Shown: piece by piece, positions 52,067-62,950 of the stretch
Layout: every line of letters starts with the position of its first letter
Numbering within the stretch: the first letter of the stretch is position 1
Assembly: GCF_023065955.2 (NCBI RefSeq)
Contig: NW_026622863.1
Coordinates: 46,172,177-46,236,176 of the forward strand
Length of the DNA stretch: 64,000 nt
Direction of reading: 5' to 3'
Source: Ursus arctos
Lineage: Eukaryota > Chordata > Mammalia > Carnivora > Ursidae
Notes under the pieces: generated by a model
The model's database searches: none
What the model saw: only the letters and a program-made list of their open reading frames with translations
What the model was told of the DNA's origin: nothing
Made by a program: the position numbers and the translations under genes

Positions 52067-52067
52067 T

Positions 52068-52252
52068 AGGGGCACCTGGGTGGCTTAGTGGGTCTGACTT
52101 CGGCTTGGGTCATGATCTCGGGATCGAGCCCCGCTCAGGCTCCCCTGCTTGGCAAGGAGTCTTCTTGTTCCTCTCCCTCTGCATCCCCCTCCCCGCTCAT
52201 GCTCTCTTTGTCTCTCTCTCAAATAAATAAATAAAATCTTAAAAAAAAAAAA
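52068..52252 (+). repeat. CAN-SINE, second of a tandem pair
   Basis: ggggcacctgggtggctt head, ctctctcaaataaataaa end, then an A run. Confidence 0.9.
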
Positions 52253-53810
52253 AAGACATTCATCTTTGGATTTAGGCCCCCCCCCCAGGTAATCCAGGGT
52301 GAACTCATCTCCAGACCCTTCACCTAACCACACCTGAAAGACCCTTTTCTCAATAAGGTCACATTAGCAGGTTCTGGGGTTAGAACATGGATGTATTTGG
52401 GGGGGGGCTGCCATCAACACACTACAGGGGTGTTTGAGAGAGGCACCCCAAATTCTGAGTTTGAGTCACACTGATTATGGGGCTCCCAGAGTTTGGTTTA
52501 GGATGATCAACCTTGAGGGTCAGCTCCAGATGACTGATTTGGGGATTCTTGACTTGACTTGCCTACTTTGAAGGGTAAGAGCCTATGAGATTCTAATGGT
52601 TCGTTTAGGGTAACTGAAGTTTGGGGACCAAAGGTGTAGTTTGGGGATCACTGAGTCTCAGTGTCAGAGTCCTATCATTGGAGTGTCTGAGGTTGGGAGG
52701 CTAGCTGCTTAGATGGTGGGGTAACTTATTGAAAAGTTCCTAACCCTTATGACTGGGGGTGAGCTCTGAGGGGGGAAGCTCAGGCGTGTATTTTAAGGGC
52801 AGCTGATGCTGGGGTTCTAGATGCCAAGTTGGGAAGCCTCTGGTAGCCCCGATAGTTGTCTGAATGGCTGGTTGTTCAAATGTCTGGGTCAGGGTCACCA
52901 ATGACTGGGTCCAATGCAACGTTTGGGGTGATCGTGGAGACCCGGATGACTAATGTCAGGGTGATTTGCTGGGGGGTTCCTCATCCTGGTGTAGTAGAAA
53001 TGAGTCTGGGGAGCCAGACGTCTAGTGTGGGGGAGTCTTAAGGGGGCAGCCCAGATCCCAAGTTGGGATTGATTGAGTCTGGGGATCAAGATTGGAGTAG
53101 ATCAATTTAGGGGTGACTGAGTCCCATTTCCTAGTTTGTGTTGAGAATGGGGGGGGTCACAGGCTGACGGGTGGCTGCAGCTGTGGACCCATTTGTCTAG
53201 ATCGTGATTTATCTCGGGGTCCTCATGTTTGCTTAGGGTTCAGTGAGGAAGGTCTAGTTTAGGTGTACCAGCTTTGGGACCTCTGATGCCTAATTTGGGG
53301 GTACTGAGTCTGGGAGAATGAATGCATATTTTAGGGGTGAATTGTGGAGCTACTGATGCTCATTTTGGGGTGACTGAGCTAAGGCCCATCTCCTTTATCC
53401 TATCATTTTCTTGGGCTGGAGATTTGGGGTGAATGGGGCTGGGGCCCAGGATCCTTATTTTTGGGTGTTTGGGCTGGGTTGGGGGTACAGTCCTTGGTGT
53501 TTCTGAGACCGGGTTACTATTCATAAGGCCTGGTGTGACCTGTCTCAAGGTAGAGGTCTGATCCTTGGGGTCTTCAGTCTGCATGGGAATTTCTGAAGGA
53601 GGGTGGGGGTTCTCATGCCAGGTTGTGGGTATCTAGATGCCTCCTTTTGGGGAATCTGAGCTGGCCCAGAAGTGCTAAAGACTTGGTTGCTGGCTCTGGG
53701 GTTCCCACCCCCCAGTGTTGCCCCCAAGGCTGGGCCCCTCCTGTGGATGTTCAAGGAGACAGTCCATTTTCGGGGGTCACCAATTTGGGGGTGACATGCC
53801 TGGAATACGT

Positions 53811-54130
53811 GGTTCCGATGGGAGCTAAGGGGGCCCGGGCGGGGTGGGAGTGGGGGCGCTGCGGCGCAGAGCCCGGCTGCGGCCCCGGGGCTGGCTGCGG
53901 CGGGGGTTCCCGCGGGAAGCAGAGCGCGGCGGGGCAGCCGGCGGCGGGAGGGCGAGCGCCGGAGTGACAGGAGAGGAAGAAAAATGGGCCGAGAAATCAG
54001 AGTGGACGCGCGGGGGGCGCGAGTCCGGGAGCGGGCGGTGGCGGCGGCGGGCGGGGGCCGCGCCTCTGCCTCGAGGGACGCCGCCCGCGCGCCTTCCCGG
54101 GCTCCCCGCCCTGGAGGCCGGGGCCGGTGA
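53811..54130. promoter_or_regulatory. CpG-rich block 1 (possible CpG island)
   Basis: Abrupt change from the tandem array to very CpG-rich sequence (gcggcgcagagcccggctgc and similar). No TATA box, no supported ORF. It could be a promoter or an unmethylated developmental island. Confidence 0.5.
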
Positions 54131-54479
54131 TCCGACCCTCTCCCCTAATTCCAGTCCTGTCCCCCCGCCGTTGTTCCAGTGCCCACCCTTCCCAGGGTCC
54201 GGGTCCCCTCCGCGCGTTCTGTGCGCCCCCCTCCCGAGTTCTTCCGTCCTCCAGGGAGTTCTATTTACTTTCTCCCCGTTCTGACCCACCCCACAGCCTT
54301 CTGCTCCCCCCTCCGCCTGCTTTCTAGCCGAGTCGCCCACGTTCTAAACTCTGCCTCTGCGACCTAACCCCTTTCCCCTCTGCGTCCTGGGCCCCCTCCT
54401 CCATTTCCAACTCGGTCCCTACACTCCAACTCCCTTTTTCTTCGCCCCCTCCCCAAACCCCCCACCACCCCTTCCAAAG

Positions 54480-54870
54480 GTTTGAAGCGGAAATGGGGCG
54501 CGCGCGGCGGCGGCGGCGGCGGCGGGGGGAGGGGGAGGGCGGGGGCGGCGGCCAATGGAGCGGGAAGCAGGACAAATGAGGCCCGGCCCGCGCGGCCGAC
54601 AGGCCCCTCCATCTTCCCATTAGCGCCTAATGGCCCCCCCGCCGCCGCCTGATGAAGATTTATCGGCCCCGGAGCCCCCGCCCCCTCCACCCCTCCGCCC
54701 CTCCGCCCCCCGCCCCCTGGCCTCCCCTCGCCCGGGCAGGCCTCCCCGCCAGCCGCCCAGACACCTGATGAAGCCGTCAGCCGGGCGGGAGGGGCTGCAG
54801 GAGCCCGACCCGGGTCTGCGGGCAGGGGTCGGACCCGGCAGCCGGCGCGAGACCGGAGGCAACGTAGAGA
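54480..54870. promoter_or_regulatory. CpG-rich block 2 with homeodomain-type dyad
   Basis: Contains (CGG)n-like sequence at 54,508-54,522, a CCAAT box (ggccaatgg), the dyad CCATTAG-CGC-CTAATGG (54617-54633), and two cctgatgaag words at 54,648 and 54,760. It looks like a constrained non-coding island rather than a coding exon. Confidence 0.5.
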
Positions 54871-55270
54871 AAGTTCCGGAGAAGCAGAGTCAGGGACCCG
54901 GGGAGGGAGCCGAGGGAAGGGTCTGATCACCACCCCCACGCCCAGCAGTGAATCAGCCCCCAGTTCTCTGCCAGGAAGCCTGGGGAGGGCGAGGGAGTGG
55001 GGGCTCCGGCCGAGGCTGAAAGTGTCAAGGCCTTCGTGGGTCTGAGGGGGAGGATGGAGCAGGGGGTGCCCCCCCCAGTCTGGGTCCGAGAGACAAGTGG
55101 GCTCCAGACATGAACTTTTGGATCCTGAGAGAGGAGAAGGTTGGGGACCAGGACTCCTAGGCCCCCGGGGAGGCAGAGGGGCCTGGGAGGCAGAGGGGGT
55201 TGGGAGCCTGGACTCCGGGGGCCTTGGCTGGGAGCTTGGCACTGGGGGGGGGGGGCTGGGTTGGGAGGCC

Positions 55271-55445
55271 CCTGATTGATTTCTGTTTACCGGCTGTCCC
55301 CGCGGGCGGAAGAGCGAATCGCGCCCCATCCATCAACAGGCTCGCAGCCTCCCTAATAAAAACATTTTACTCCTAAATGATCTCGAACTAATTAACTCAA
55401 AGTGTTAATTAAAGTTTGCGCAGACAGCATTGTCATCAGGGAGGG
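55271..55445. promoter_or_regulatory. Candidate conserved non-coding element 1
   Basis: AT-rich island in GC/CT-rich surroundings: ctgattgatttctgtttac at the left, then the imperfect dyad at 55386-55416 with two TAATTAA-type cores flanking ctcaaag. Intact CpGs remain (gagcgaatcgcg). Confidence 0.55.
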
Positions 55446-56357
55446 CGGTGGATCCATCTTCCTGAGAGAGAGACAGGGTTTGGGGGGGCATCTGGAGAAG
55501 AAGAGAGAGCTCCCCATCCCCCTCCCACACTGATCGGCGCCCACTGCCCATCCCCACCTGTCCTGGCGGCCTCCCCCGGCTTCTTGCTATACATCTCTGC
55601 CTCTGTGCCTGAGTTCCGTGCCGTAGCTCTCATTACCTGCCTGGGTCTCTTCCATCTCTGGCACCGTGTCAGTCTCAGTCTCTGAGTTTTTGGTTCTTTC
55701 TGTCCCTGTCTCTTGCTCTGTTGCCAGAGCACTCCCCCACGTTGATCCTACTTCCCATTCACGTGTAACCTTTATCTACGTGTCTGTGTGTGTCCTGGGG
55801 TTATGTGTGTGGACACACATGTGTCAGCATTTGCCTGCGGACATGCATATAGGTCCGAGGATACATGTATGGACGTGAGTGTCAGAGTTCGTGTGTGCAC
55901 GTGTGTGCTTGAGTCCAGAGGCATGTGTGTGGACACGTGAATGGTAATGTTTGTGCGTGCACAGCTATGCATGAACCCAGGGCTGTGTGTGCATCTGGAT
56001 GTGTGTGCCTAGTGCCGACAAGCAGGCTGTGGGACTCCAGCAGGGAGGCCCTGAGACAGTGAGGACCTCCGTAGGTCCCTTAGGACAGGGCCTGGGTCTC
56101 CTTCCTGTTTCCCTCCAACACAGGCAGGAAGGAGCAGATCAGCCAGTATGCTAGGTAAGGGAGCGCCCAGGTGTGAACTCGACTGTGAACTCATGCCCAC
56201 GTGCAAGTGCAGCCCCTCCCTCTGCCTCTGGACAGGCCCATCCCCCCTCCCCCTCTTCCATAGCCAGCAGCCAGCCGGGCAAGGGAGCTGGGGCCAGGAC
56301 AGGCCACCAGGCCATGGGCATCCGTGGGGTGGCTGGCTGGGCGGCCCCGGTGTGAGC

Positions 56358-56445
56358 TCATACATCAGGGCTGACAGGCTCCGAAAGCCCCGGAATTAAA
56401 ACCTAAATCGAATATTGATCACCCGCTCCGGCCGTGGCGCCCACT
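56358..56445. promoter_or_regulatory. Candidate conserved non-coding element 2
   Basis: ggaattaaaacctaaatcg, then aatattgatcacccgctccg: AT-rich with CpG and ATTGAT. Confidence 0.45.
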
Positions 56446-57106
56446 ACGGCCCCCCCCAGCTCCCCCCGCGCTTGCTCCCTGCTCCCCTGCTCTCAAGCGG
56501 CACCACTGTCCTGTCTTTCTCTCTGTCTTTTTTGCCTCCTCTCTCCCCTGCTTCTCCTCACCCCAGCCCTACTTCTTCTGGTGACTTGTCTCTGTCCCCA
56601 GCAGGTGCCCTCGTGCCCCGAGACAGAGAAGGAAATACCCAGAGACTGAGAGAGAGAGTGAGAGAGAGAGAGTGAGAGACATAGTGGATGCACAGAGACA
56701 CATGGATGCACGAAACAGACCCGGATGTGAAACAGTTAAACGCAGACCCCAAGTCAGACCCAGAGCAAGTAGCACAGAGTCACAAACCCAAGCAGACAGA
56801 CAGACACAAGCCCACAGGCATTCACAGATAAGCACAGAGGAAGTCACACACAGTCACACCCTTAAAGTCACATAAACACTCACACCCAAATACTACGCAC
56901 AGGGTGCACACAGAGAAAGTTACACTTGGACACAGTGTAGACAGACAGCCATAGGCCCGTGGAGTTACAGCCCCACACCTAGGGGCACACAGGCACAGGG
57001 GTGTGACTCACAGACGGAGAGACAGGCAAGTTACGGCAACAGAGCAGAAGAGAGAGCAAGGACAGCTGTCCATACAGCCAAGTGACACACAGCTCCGAGT
57101 GGCAGA

Positions 57107-57107
57107 G

Positions 57108-57139
<32 letters not shown>
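57107..57139. repeat. Microsatellite (CA)n
   Basis: Uninterrupted acacac run of about 33 bases. Confidence 0.97.
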
Positions 57140-57141
<2 letters not shown>

Positions 57142-57595
57142 GGCTCCCTGTCCCCTATTTCCATCACCCTCCCTCTGAGTCCCCCACCCCAGATGCCACC
57201 CCATTCCTGGATCTAGAACCCACACAGACGAGGCTCTCAGACCCCATTCCCCCTGCCCCGAACCAGCACTGAGCAGCCCCTCCAGGCCCCAGGGTGCTGG
57301 GCTGGTCCAGGAAAGGAGCTAGAAGGTAGACTCCAGAGGAGACAGAAAGGGCTCTCCACCAGAGAGGGACAGGGACAGGGCCAAGGTCATGCTGCTCGGG
57401 CTGGTCCAGGGATCTGAGGTCCCAGTCTCAGACCACCTGTGGGATGGAGGCTGGACAGGGGAAAGAACTTTGCTGGGCCGTGAGGGCTGGGGCCCCACAC
57501 AGTGGGCAGGGGCACTGCCCCAGCCCCCACCCCCACCCCAAGGCTTCCCGGCTGGGGTGGGCGGCTGCGGTGGAGGCGGGTGGTGGCGGCTGCCG

Positions 57596-57775
57596 GGGAG
57601 AAGATGAATCTTTCATGAGTGATTTGCGGCCGCCTCTTCTCGTCCCGTGTTGTTTAATGTTTCAATTTGGGCGAAAGCAAAACATTCAATCAGGCGGATT
57701 AAGTGCGTAATGCGTCTCATCGCTCAATCTGTCGCCTCCGCCGGGCAGCCCGCCGGGTGGGGGGGGATTAGGAGG
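57596..57775. promoter_or_regulatory. Candidate conserved non-coding element 3
   Basis: gatgaatctttcatgagtg, then gttgtttaatgtttcaattt, acattcaatcaggcgg and attaagtgcgtaatgcg. AT-rich, CpG-retaining, no repeat character, no ORF. Confidence 0.55.
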
Positions 57776-58559
57776 GGGTGGCGGGCAAAGACCCTGGCCA
57801 GGGGAGCCCCGTCCCCAGCTTCACTCCTAAGCTGTGCCTTGGGCGGCCCCTCAGCCCAGAACCTCCACCAGGCCACAGTCTCCCCCAATCCTGGGTTCAG
57901 CTTCACCCCCACCTACCGCTTTCTGCTCCATCTCGGGGTGTCCACTTGGCTTTTGGGGGCCCTGGCTCCTCTGTACCCCTCTGTCCACCTGCCTTGCTCT
58001 GTCTCTCTGGTGTGTGTCTGCCTGTCTTTCTAGGTGTGTAAGCCTGCTTCTTTCTGTGTGTCCCTCTGTCTCCCCATGAGTGTCTGCCCATCTCTGTCTC
58101 TGCCCCTTTGCTCTGTGCGTATATCTCCTTATCTCTGTCTACCTGTCTTCTTTCTGCCTGCTCCCCGGGCTTCCTCTTCCTCATATCTCCTTTCTCTAGA
58201 TTTATCTGCCATCCCCCGGCACACTGTCCTTCTGTCCACATGGCTCCTGTCTGTCTCTCAAACTAGCTGTAGCCAAGTCTTCACACCAATCCAACACCAG
58301 TCTGTTCCCACTCTGTCCCCTCCCCTGATTCTGCCGTCTCCATGCCCAGTCCCCCCCGAGACAGCATCTCAAACATCTGCCTGCCCGACCCTTGCCCCTC
58401 TGTCTGCCTACTTCTCTGTCCGCTGTTCATCTCTGTCCCTGTCTGTGTTCACCTGTCTCTCTGTCCATATCTCTCTGTCTCTGCTCCCCTGTGGGTCTGT
58501 CCCTCTGCCTTCCCTTGACCTTGTCAGCTCCCTGTCCCAGGCCAGTCCCATCTCCACGT

Positions 58560-58575
58560 CCACTAGGGGGCAGCA
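58560..58575 (+). promoter_or_regulatory. Strong CTCF-like motif
   Basis: ccactagggggcagca matches the CTCF core at every specified position, on the + strand. Confidence 0.65.
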
Positions 58576-59169
58576 GGCACAGGCTTTTCTGGTGGGGAGG
58601 CCGACAGGCTGGCTGCGGAGCCTCCTAGCCCGCCCCATCGCCTCCGTGCAGACCATCCCGTTCAGAAGGGTCCCTGCCAACCAGCCCCTCCTCCCTCAGA
58701 CTCAGAAGCTGGGGTCCCCAGTCATCTTCTCTCTCAGAATCCAGGGCATCCTATCCTCCAGCCCTCTTTCCTCTCTTCCGGCAGCCTGTGAGCTGCTGGG
58801 GGCAGGGGGGGCTGGGGGGATGGAGATTTCAGCTGGGGGACTGGCAGGCACTAACCAGAAGTGTGGTCACCACTGCCTGCTGCTGAGACCCGTGGGGCTG
58901 CAAGGCCAGAGACACAGCGTGTGCAGGGACAGGGACAGGGACACACGCAGGATTCCAGGAAACACACAAGTAATCAGATACAGTCATAGCCTGTGAGGGC
59001 ACACACGCCCAGACGGCAGGGAACACACGCACCCCCCTACCTGCAGCACAACCCCAGTCAGACTCCAGGAGCCTGGATCAGAGCCCTCGCGGCCAAGGGA
59101 GCTCATGGACACGCACACTCAACGCACACTCACGCTCTGCCTCAAGCAGCCCCCACAGTTCGGGATGGT

Positions 59170-59170
<1 letters not shown>

Positions 59171-59204
<34 letters not shown>
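59171..59204. repeat. Microsatellite (CA)n
   Basis: Uninterrupted acacac run of about 34 bases. Confidence 0.97.
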
Positions 59205-59207
<3 letters not shown>

Positions 59208-59794
59208 TCCCCCATTCGGTGACTTCGGGGGACAGCACAAGCAGGACAGACCCCCATCTCTATATGCGCCCTCAGCCCTGGGACCTCTCTCGCCTCTGCC
59301 CCAGCCCTGCTCATCCGGTCTCCTGTCCCTCCAGTTGCCGCCCTGCTCGCTCAGCAGCGCTGCCCCCCAGCTCCCTAACTTCCCCTTCGCCGTCTCTCAC
59401 TTTCTGTGTCTCTCCCCTCCCTGGTTCCCCTGCTTCTTTTGCCATCTTTCCCTTTCTCTGAATTTGTCTTTGTCCACGTCTTTGCGCCTCTGTGGCAAGT
59501 CTCTAGCATCTGGGCTTATCTGGGAGACACTCTGTCTCTCTGTCGTCCTGTCTCCCCCCCAGTCTCTCTCCGAACGTCTCTGTCAGTCTCTGTCGCCCCC
59601 ACTAACTCTCGGCTTTACAGCCTCTCAGTTTGTCTCTGTGTCTCTGCACATGTCTCTGCCCCGGCTCCCCGGGCCCGCGCTGTCTGTCCTCTCCCTAGGT
59701 CTCTGTCTCTGTCTCTCTGTCCATCCGTCTCTCCTCCCGGCCCCTCCCGCCCTCCCCCCTCTCCCTCTGTCTCACTCTTCGCCTCTCTCTTTTC

Positions 59795-60075
59795 TCTCTC
59801 AAGTGTTTTCAATTTTATTCTGAGTGGAATTAACTACCCCTGATGTCAAATTGCCGCCGAAATCGATAATAATATCTTTACAAAAGAGGATATTCTTCTC
59901 TCAGAGAACGGCCTCTGAAAAATGGAAAATTTAGTCGAAATTGATTCATTACTTGACACTTTATAGAACGGCTGCGTATTGATCGCACCTGTCATGTCCC
60001 ATCTCCCCTAATCGAAGCTGAAGGCCGGCTCCGATGCCTGCTATTTTTCATAATTCCACCACAGCCGACAGCTCC
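59795..60075. promoter_or_regulatory. Candidate conserved non-coding element 4 (longest)
   Basis: About 280 bases of AT-rich, non-repetitive sequence in CT-rich filler: gaattaactacccctgatg, ccgaaatcgataataat, tagtcgaaattgattcat, gcgtattgatcgcacctg. Several CpGs sit in AT-rich context, unexpected for neutral methylated mammalian DNA. Confidence 0.6.
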
Positions 60076-60984
60076 ACAAACACCGCCGCTCGCCCGGCCT
60101 CCGCCTCCCTGCGCTGGCCGCCACCGCGCGCGCCCTCGGCCTGGCCCTGGCCTCGTGGGCTGCGCCTGCCGGCCCTGCACAGCCAGCCGGCCGCCAGTCT
60201 CCCACTGTCCTCCGTCTGTCCGCACCCCCCACCCCCACCCCCACCGTGGCCACTCTCTTCTGCTGTCTGTCTGTCCGTGTGCCCCTCCCTGCCCAACCCC
60301 AAGCCCGACGTCTGCCAGTCCTTCTCCTGGGACCCCTCCCCCATCTGTCCTACCGTCTTCACACCCCACTCTTGTTCGTCTGTCTGACCCCCCCCCACCC
60401 CCCAGGGCCACACCCTGGTTGGCTGCCTCCTTCGGCTCTCCTGTCGGCCTCTGTGCTGGTCTGTCTGTCCTGCCCCATCCCCTGCCGGCATCCTTCTACC
60501 ACCTTCCAGGGGGTGGGGGTGGGAGAGGAGTGGGGGAGGGGCAGGGATGCTGTCTGCTCCCCACCTCCCAGCAGATTTGCCTCCCCTTGGCTCTGGATTC
60601 TCTCCCACTCCCCAGCACCTGCAGTAAGGCCTGGCCCAGTTTCAGCCCCCCTCCCCTGCCATCCTCCCTGCACCCCTCTCTACAGCCTTTCCCCTCGTCC
60701 CCTCCCTGGGTCTCCCCAGGTCCCTGAGTGACAGGCTCTGCCCTCACTGGGGAACCAGAGAGAAGGAATCAGGCACCAGCCCTGCCCTCAGGGAGCCTCC
60801 AACCGGGGACTGCTGGTGGGGTTGTCCGACTGTGCAGAGGAAGTGCGGAGAGCTGGGTGGGATGGTGTCGGTCCAAGCTGGAGACCAGAGTCTAGTACGG
60901 GGGAGGGGGCATACGCAGCAGGTGGTCTAGCCAGCCTGGGGGTTAGGAAAACAGATCCCACACCCCCACCCCACCCCGGGGACC
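60076..60984. other. GC- then CT-rich intergenic stretch
   Basis: 60,076-60,200 is CpG-rich (ctggccgccaccgcgcgcgc); the rest is CT-rich. No gene or repeat recognised. Confidence 0.55.
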
Positions 60985-61210
60985 AGGCTGCGGAGGCTTG
61001 GGTCCCACTTCCATTCACTAGCTGTGTAAGGGTGGGCAAGTGACTTCTGTGCCTCGGTTTTCTCATCAGTAAAATGGAGACAACGCGAAACAGCGCCTAC
61101 CTCGTAGGGCTGTTGTTGACAGACTTAAATGAGTCCATCTCTGTGGAGGGTTTGGGCCGGTGCCCGGCCCCAAGCAAACACCAGTAAAGGCTTCATTGTC
61201 ATGGCTGTTA
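60985..61210 (+). repeat. MIR SINE
   Basis: Plus-orientation MIR core: cattcactagctgtgtaagg, gggcaagtgacttctgtgcc, tcatcagtaaaatggagac. Confidence 0.8.
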
Positions 61211-61379
61211 GAACAGCGCGCAAACCCTGTTCTGTGCACCCAACTCCTGAGCTCCTGGGGCTCCGGGAGAGCCGTGCGGGTTAGGGGGGTGGCTTCTTGA
61301 GGGGGATGGTCAGCTTATACCCATCCTGGCTTCACCCTCTGTCATCCTAGTGCTATTTGCTGCACCTGGACGCCTCTTG

Positions 61380-62720
61380 AAGGGTGTTAGAAGCAATCTA
61401 AAGGGAGGCTTTCGTCCCAACAGAGGGGTCCTCTCACTCCTTGGGGGGGGGCGGTTAAAAAGAGTCTAATGGCTGTTACGGACCCTAGAGGGGTTCTCTG
61501 CTTCCTGGGTAATAAATTCAGTCCACTGGGTGTTACAGGCTGGTTGAGGGTGCCCTCTCTCTCTCTCTCTCTTTTCCAGGGGGCATTAAACACCCTGAGG
61601 GTGTTCTGTCTCAGTGGGGTGTTAACTACAGTCGTCTGCTAGTGCAGCCTCCCTGGGGATGTTAACTACAGCTTAATGGTCCCCCTCCTGTGAGAAGCTT
61701 CCTTCAGCCAGGTAGGTGTTGGCAATACTGCTAACGAGCGCAGAAGCAGCCTTGGTGGCCGCCCCCCTCCCTGGGAATGCTCGACTGTAAACTCTCACTT
61801 CTATCGAGTTCCTACGTGCTTACAGGACGCGCCACACTCTGACATCCTCCTCACCAAGCCTCCCAACCGCCTGGGGCTCAGAGAGGGAGCATGGATGGTC
61901 CAAAGATGCACAGCCCAAAAAGTCTTAGAGAAATCAGGAAGGTGGGGGGGGCAGGGAGGGGGAGTCTGAGCAGTCAGGGGGTGTTCACGTGACTATGGGC
62001 ATGGCGGTTCAGCCGATAGACCCTGACCACCGAGGGCATCAGAGTTCCCCTCTGGGGTCCTCCGTAACTCTGATGGGGCAATGGAAGCCCCTCACACATG
62101 TTACCTATAGTCTGACATCCTGGGATGCCCTCCTCGCTCCTAGAGGAGGGGCTTAGAGAGGAAGAGTGTGAAAGCCCTCGGGGCTGATGCTCTTTGCTGA
62201 CGTCCCAAGGATGTCTTTTCCAGAAGGGTGTTCTGCAGTGTGATAAATGGTGGCTTCCCAGAGGACAGACTCTTACTGGAGGGTGTAGCGTACAGTCCGT
62301 TGGGTCCTTTCTGCCCAGGCGTGCCTTCTCTCCTCCCTGGTGTTCTGTCCTGCACTTACTGGTCATTAAGTACATTCCAGCTGGTGTTCGTGATGTCCTG
62401 CCGGTGTTCTAGCTTTCTTGGAACACCTGGAGGCCGTTGTCTCGCTCCTGAATGGTATCTCGTGCAGATGAGGAGGCCTAGCTCCCAGCGGGTGCCGGGC
62501 GGGTGTTCTCCACAGTCTGGTGGGTGTCACAGACACCCAGGAGGTACAGTCTAGCTGGTGAGCTATCTTCGAGGGTGCTGTATACAGCTGGGGGCGGTTC
62601 TAGACCCCCAGAGGATGGTGGCTCTCCTGAGGGGTCTCAAGTATGGCCTCATGAAGGGGTAGAGACACCCAGGGCAGGGGCTTCCTGCTGGCTCCCCGGA
62701 AGGGTGTTCCGAGTAAAAAC
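61380..62720 (+). repeat. Second degenerate tandem array (GGGTGTT motif)
   Basis: The word gggtgtt or ggtgttct, often followed by a ctacagt or ctgcagtgt segment, recurs irregularly (e.g. 61,382, 61,528, 61,598, 61,617, 61,711, 62,225, 62,339, 62,502, 62,704). The period is uneven and the unit differs from the 46-54 kb array. No ORF of note. Confidence 0.5.
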
Positions 62721-62779
62721 AAGTGAGGGGATTCTCATTTTCTCGCAGAATTTAGTATTTTTAATGTGACTATTTCAAA

Positions 62780-62950
62780 GTAGTGATGCTCATGGCAAGT
62801 GCTTTGTTGGTGCTTGACCCAGTGCGGAGCGCTCTCCACGGGCCCTGGAGGAGGCGGCCGTCCATATTGCCCCATTTTGCAGCCGAGCAAGCTGAGGCTC
62901 CTGCTTACTAACTCACGTGCACTTAGTAACTGGCCCAAGTGCATGCTGAG
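62780..62950 (-). repeat. MIR-like fragment
   Basis: ttgccccattttgcagccg, agcaagctgaggctcctg, actggcccaagtgcatg resemble a reversed MIR. Confidence 0.5.

Larger units (their letters stand above)
46050..53810 (+). repeat. 7.7-kb degenerate tandem array, ~36-45-bp unit
   Basis: The + strand is built from variants of ttggggtgacagagactggg followed by gtctggttgtctagttt. The first two thirds keep the gacagag form; after about 50.4 kb a gactgagtctgggg form dominates. CTAG recurs (six copies between 49,021 and 49,520) and, being a palindrome containing TAG, interrupts reading frames on both strands. The array is interrupted by CAN-SINEs, at least one of which duplicated an array unit as its target site, so the array predates that insertion. 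No gene is seen in it. Confidence 0.85.
55446..59794. other. CT/CA-rich intergenic filler between candidate elements
   Basis: Outside the listed elements this stretch is degenerate CT-rich (tctgtctctctg; 55,560-55,760, 57,950-58,560, 59,400-59,790) and CA/CAGA-rich (56,640-57,140, 58,900-59,210). One residual ~38-bp minisatellite unit lies near 58,680. No gene found. Confidence 0.65.

Noticed and set aside
54364..55329. 321-codon minus-strand open frame in the CpG-rich block
   Set aside because: Proline/glycine/arginine low complexity that follows base composition and covers candidate non-coding elements; no family resemblance.
57100..59210. (CA)n microsatellites as an unusual signal
   Set aside because: Ordinary dinucleotide repeats common in mammals; listed as features only.
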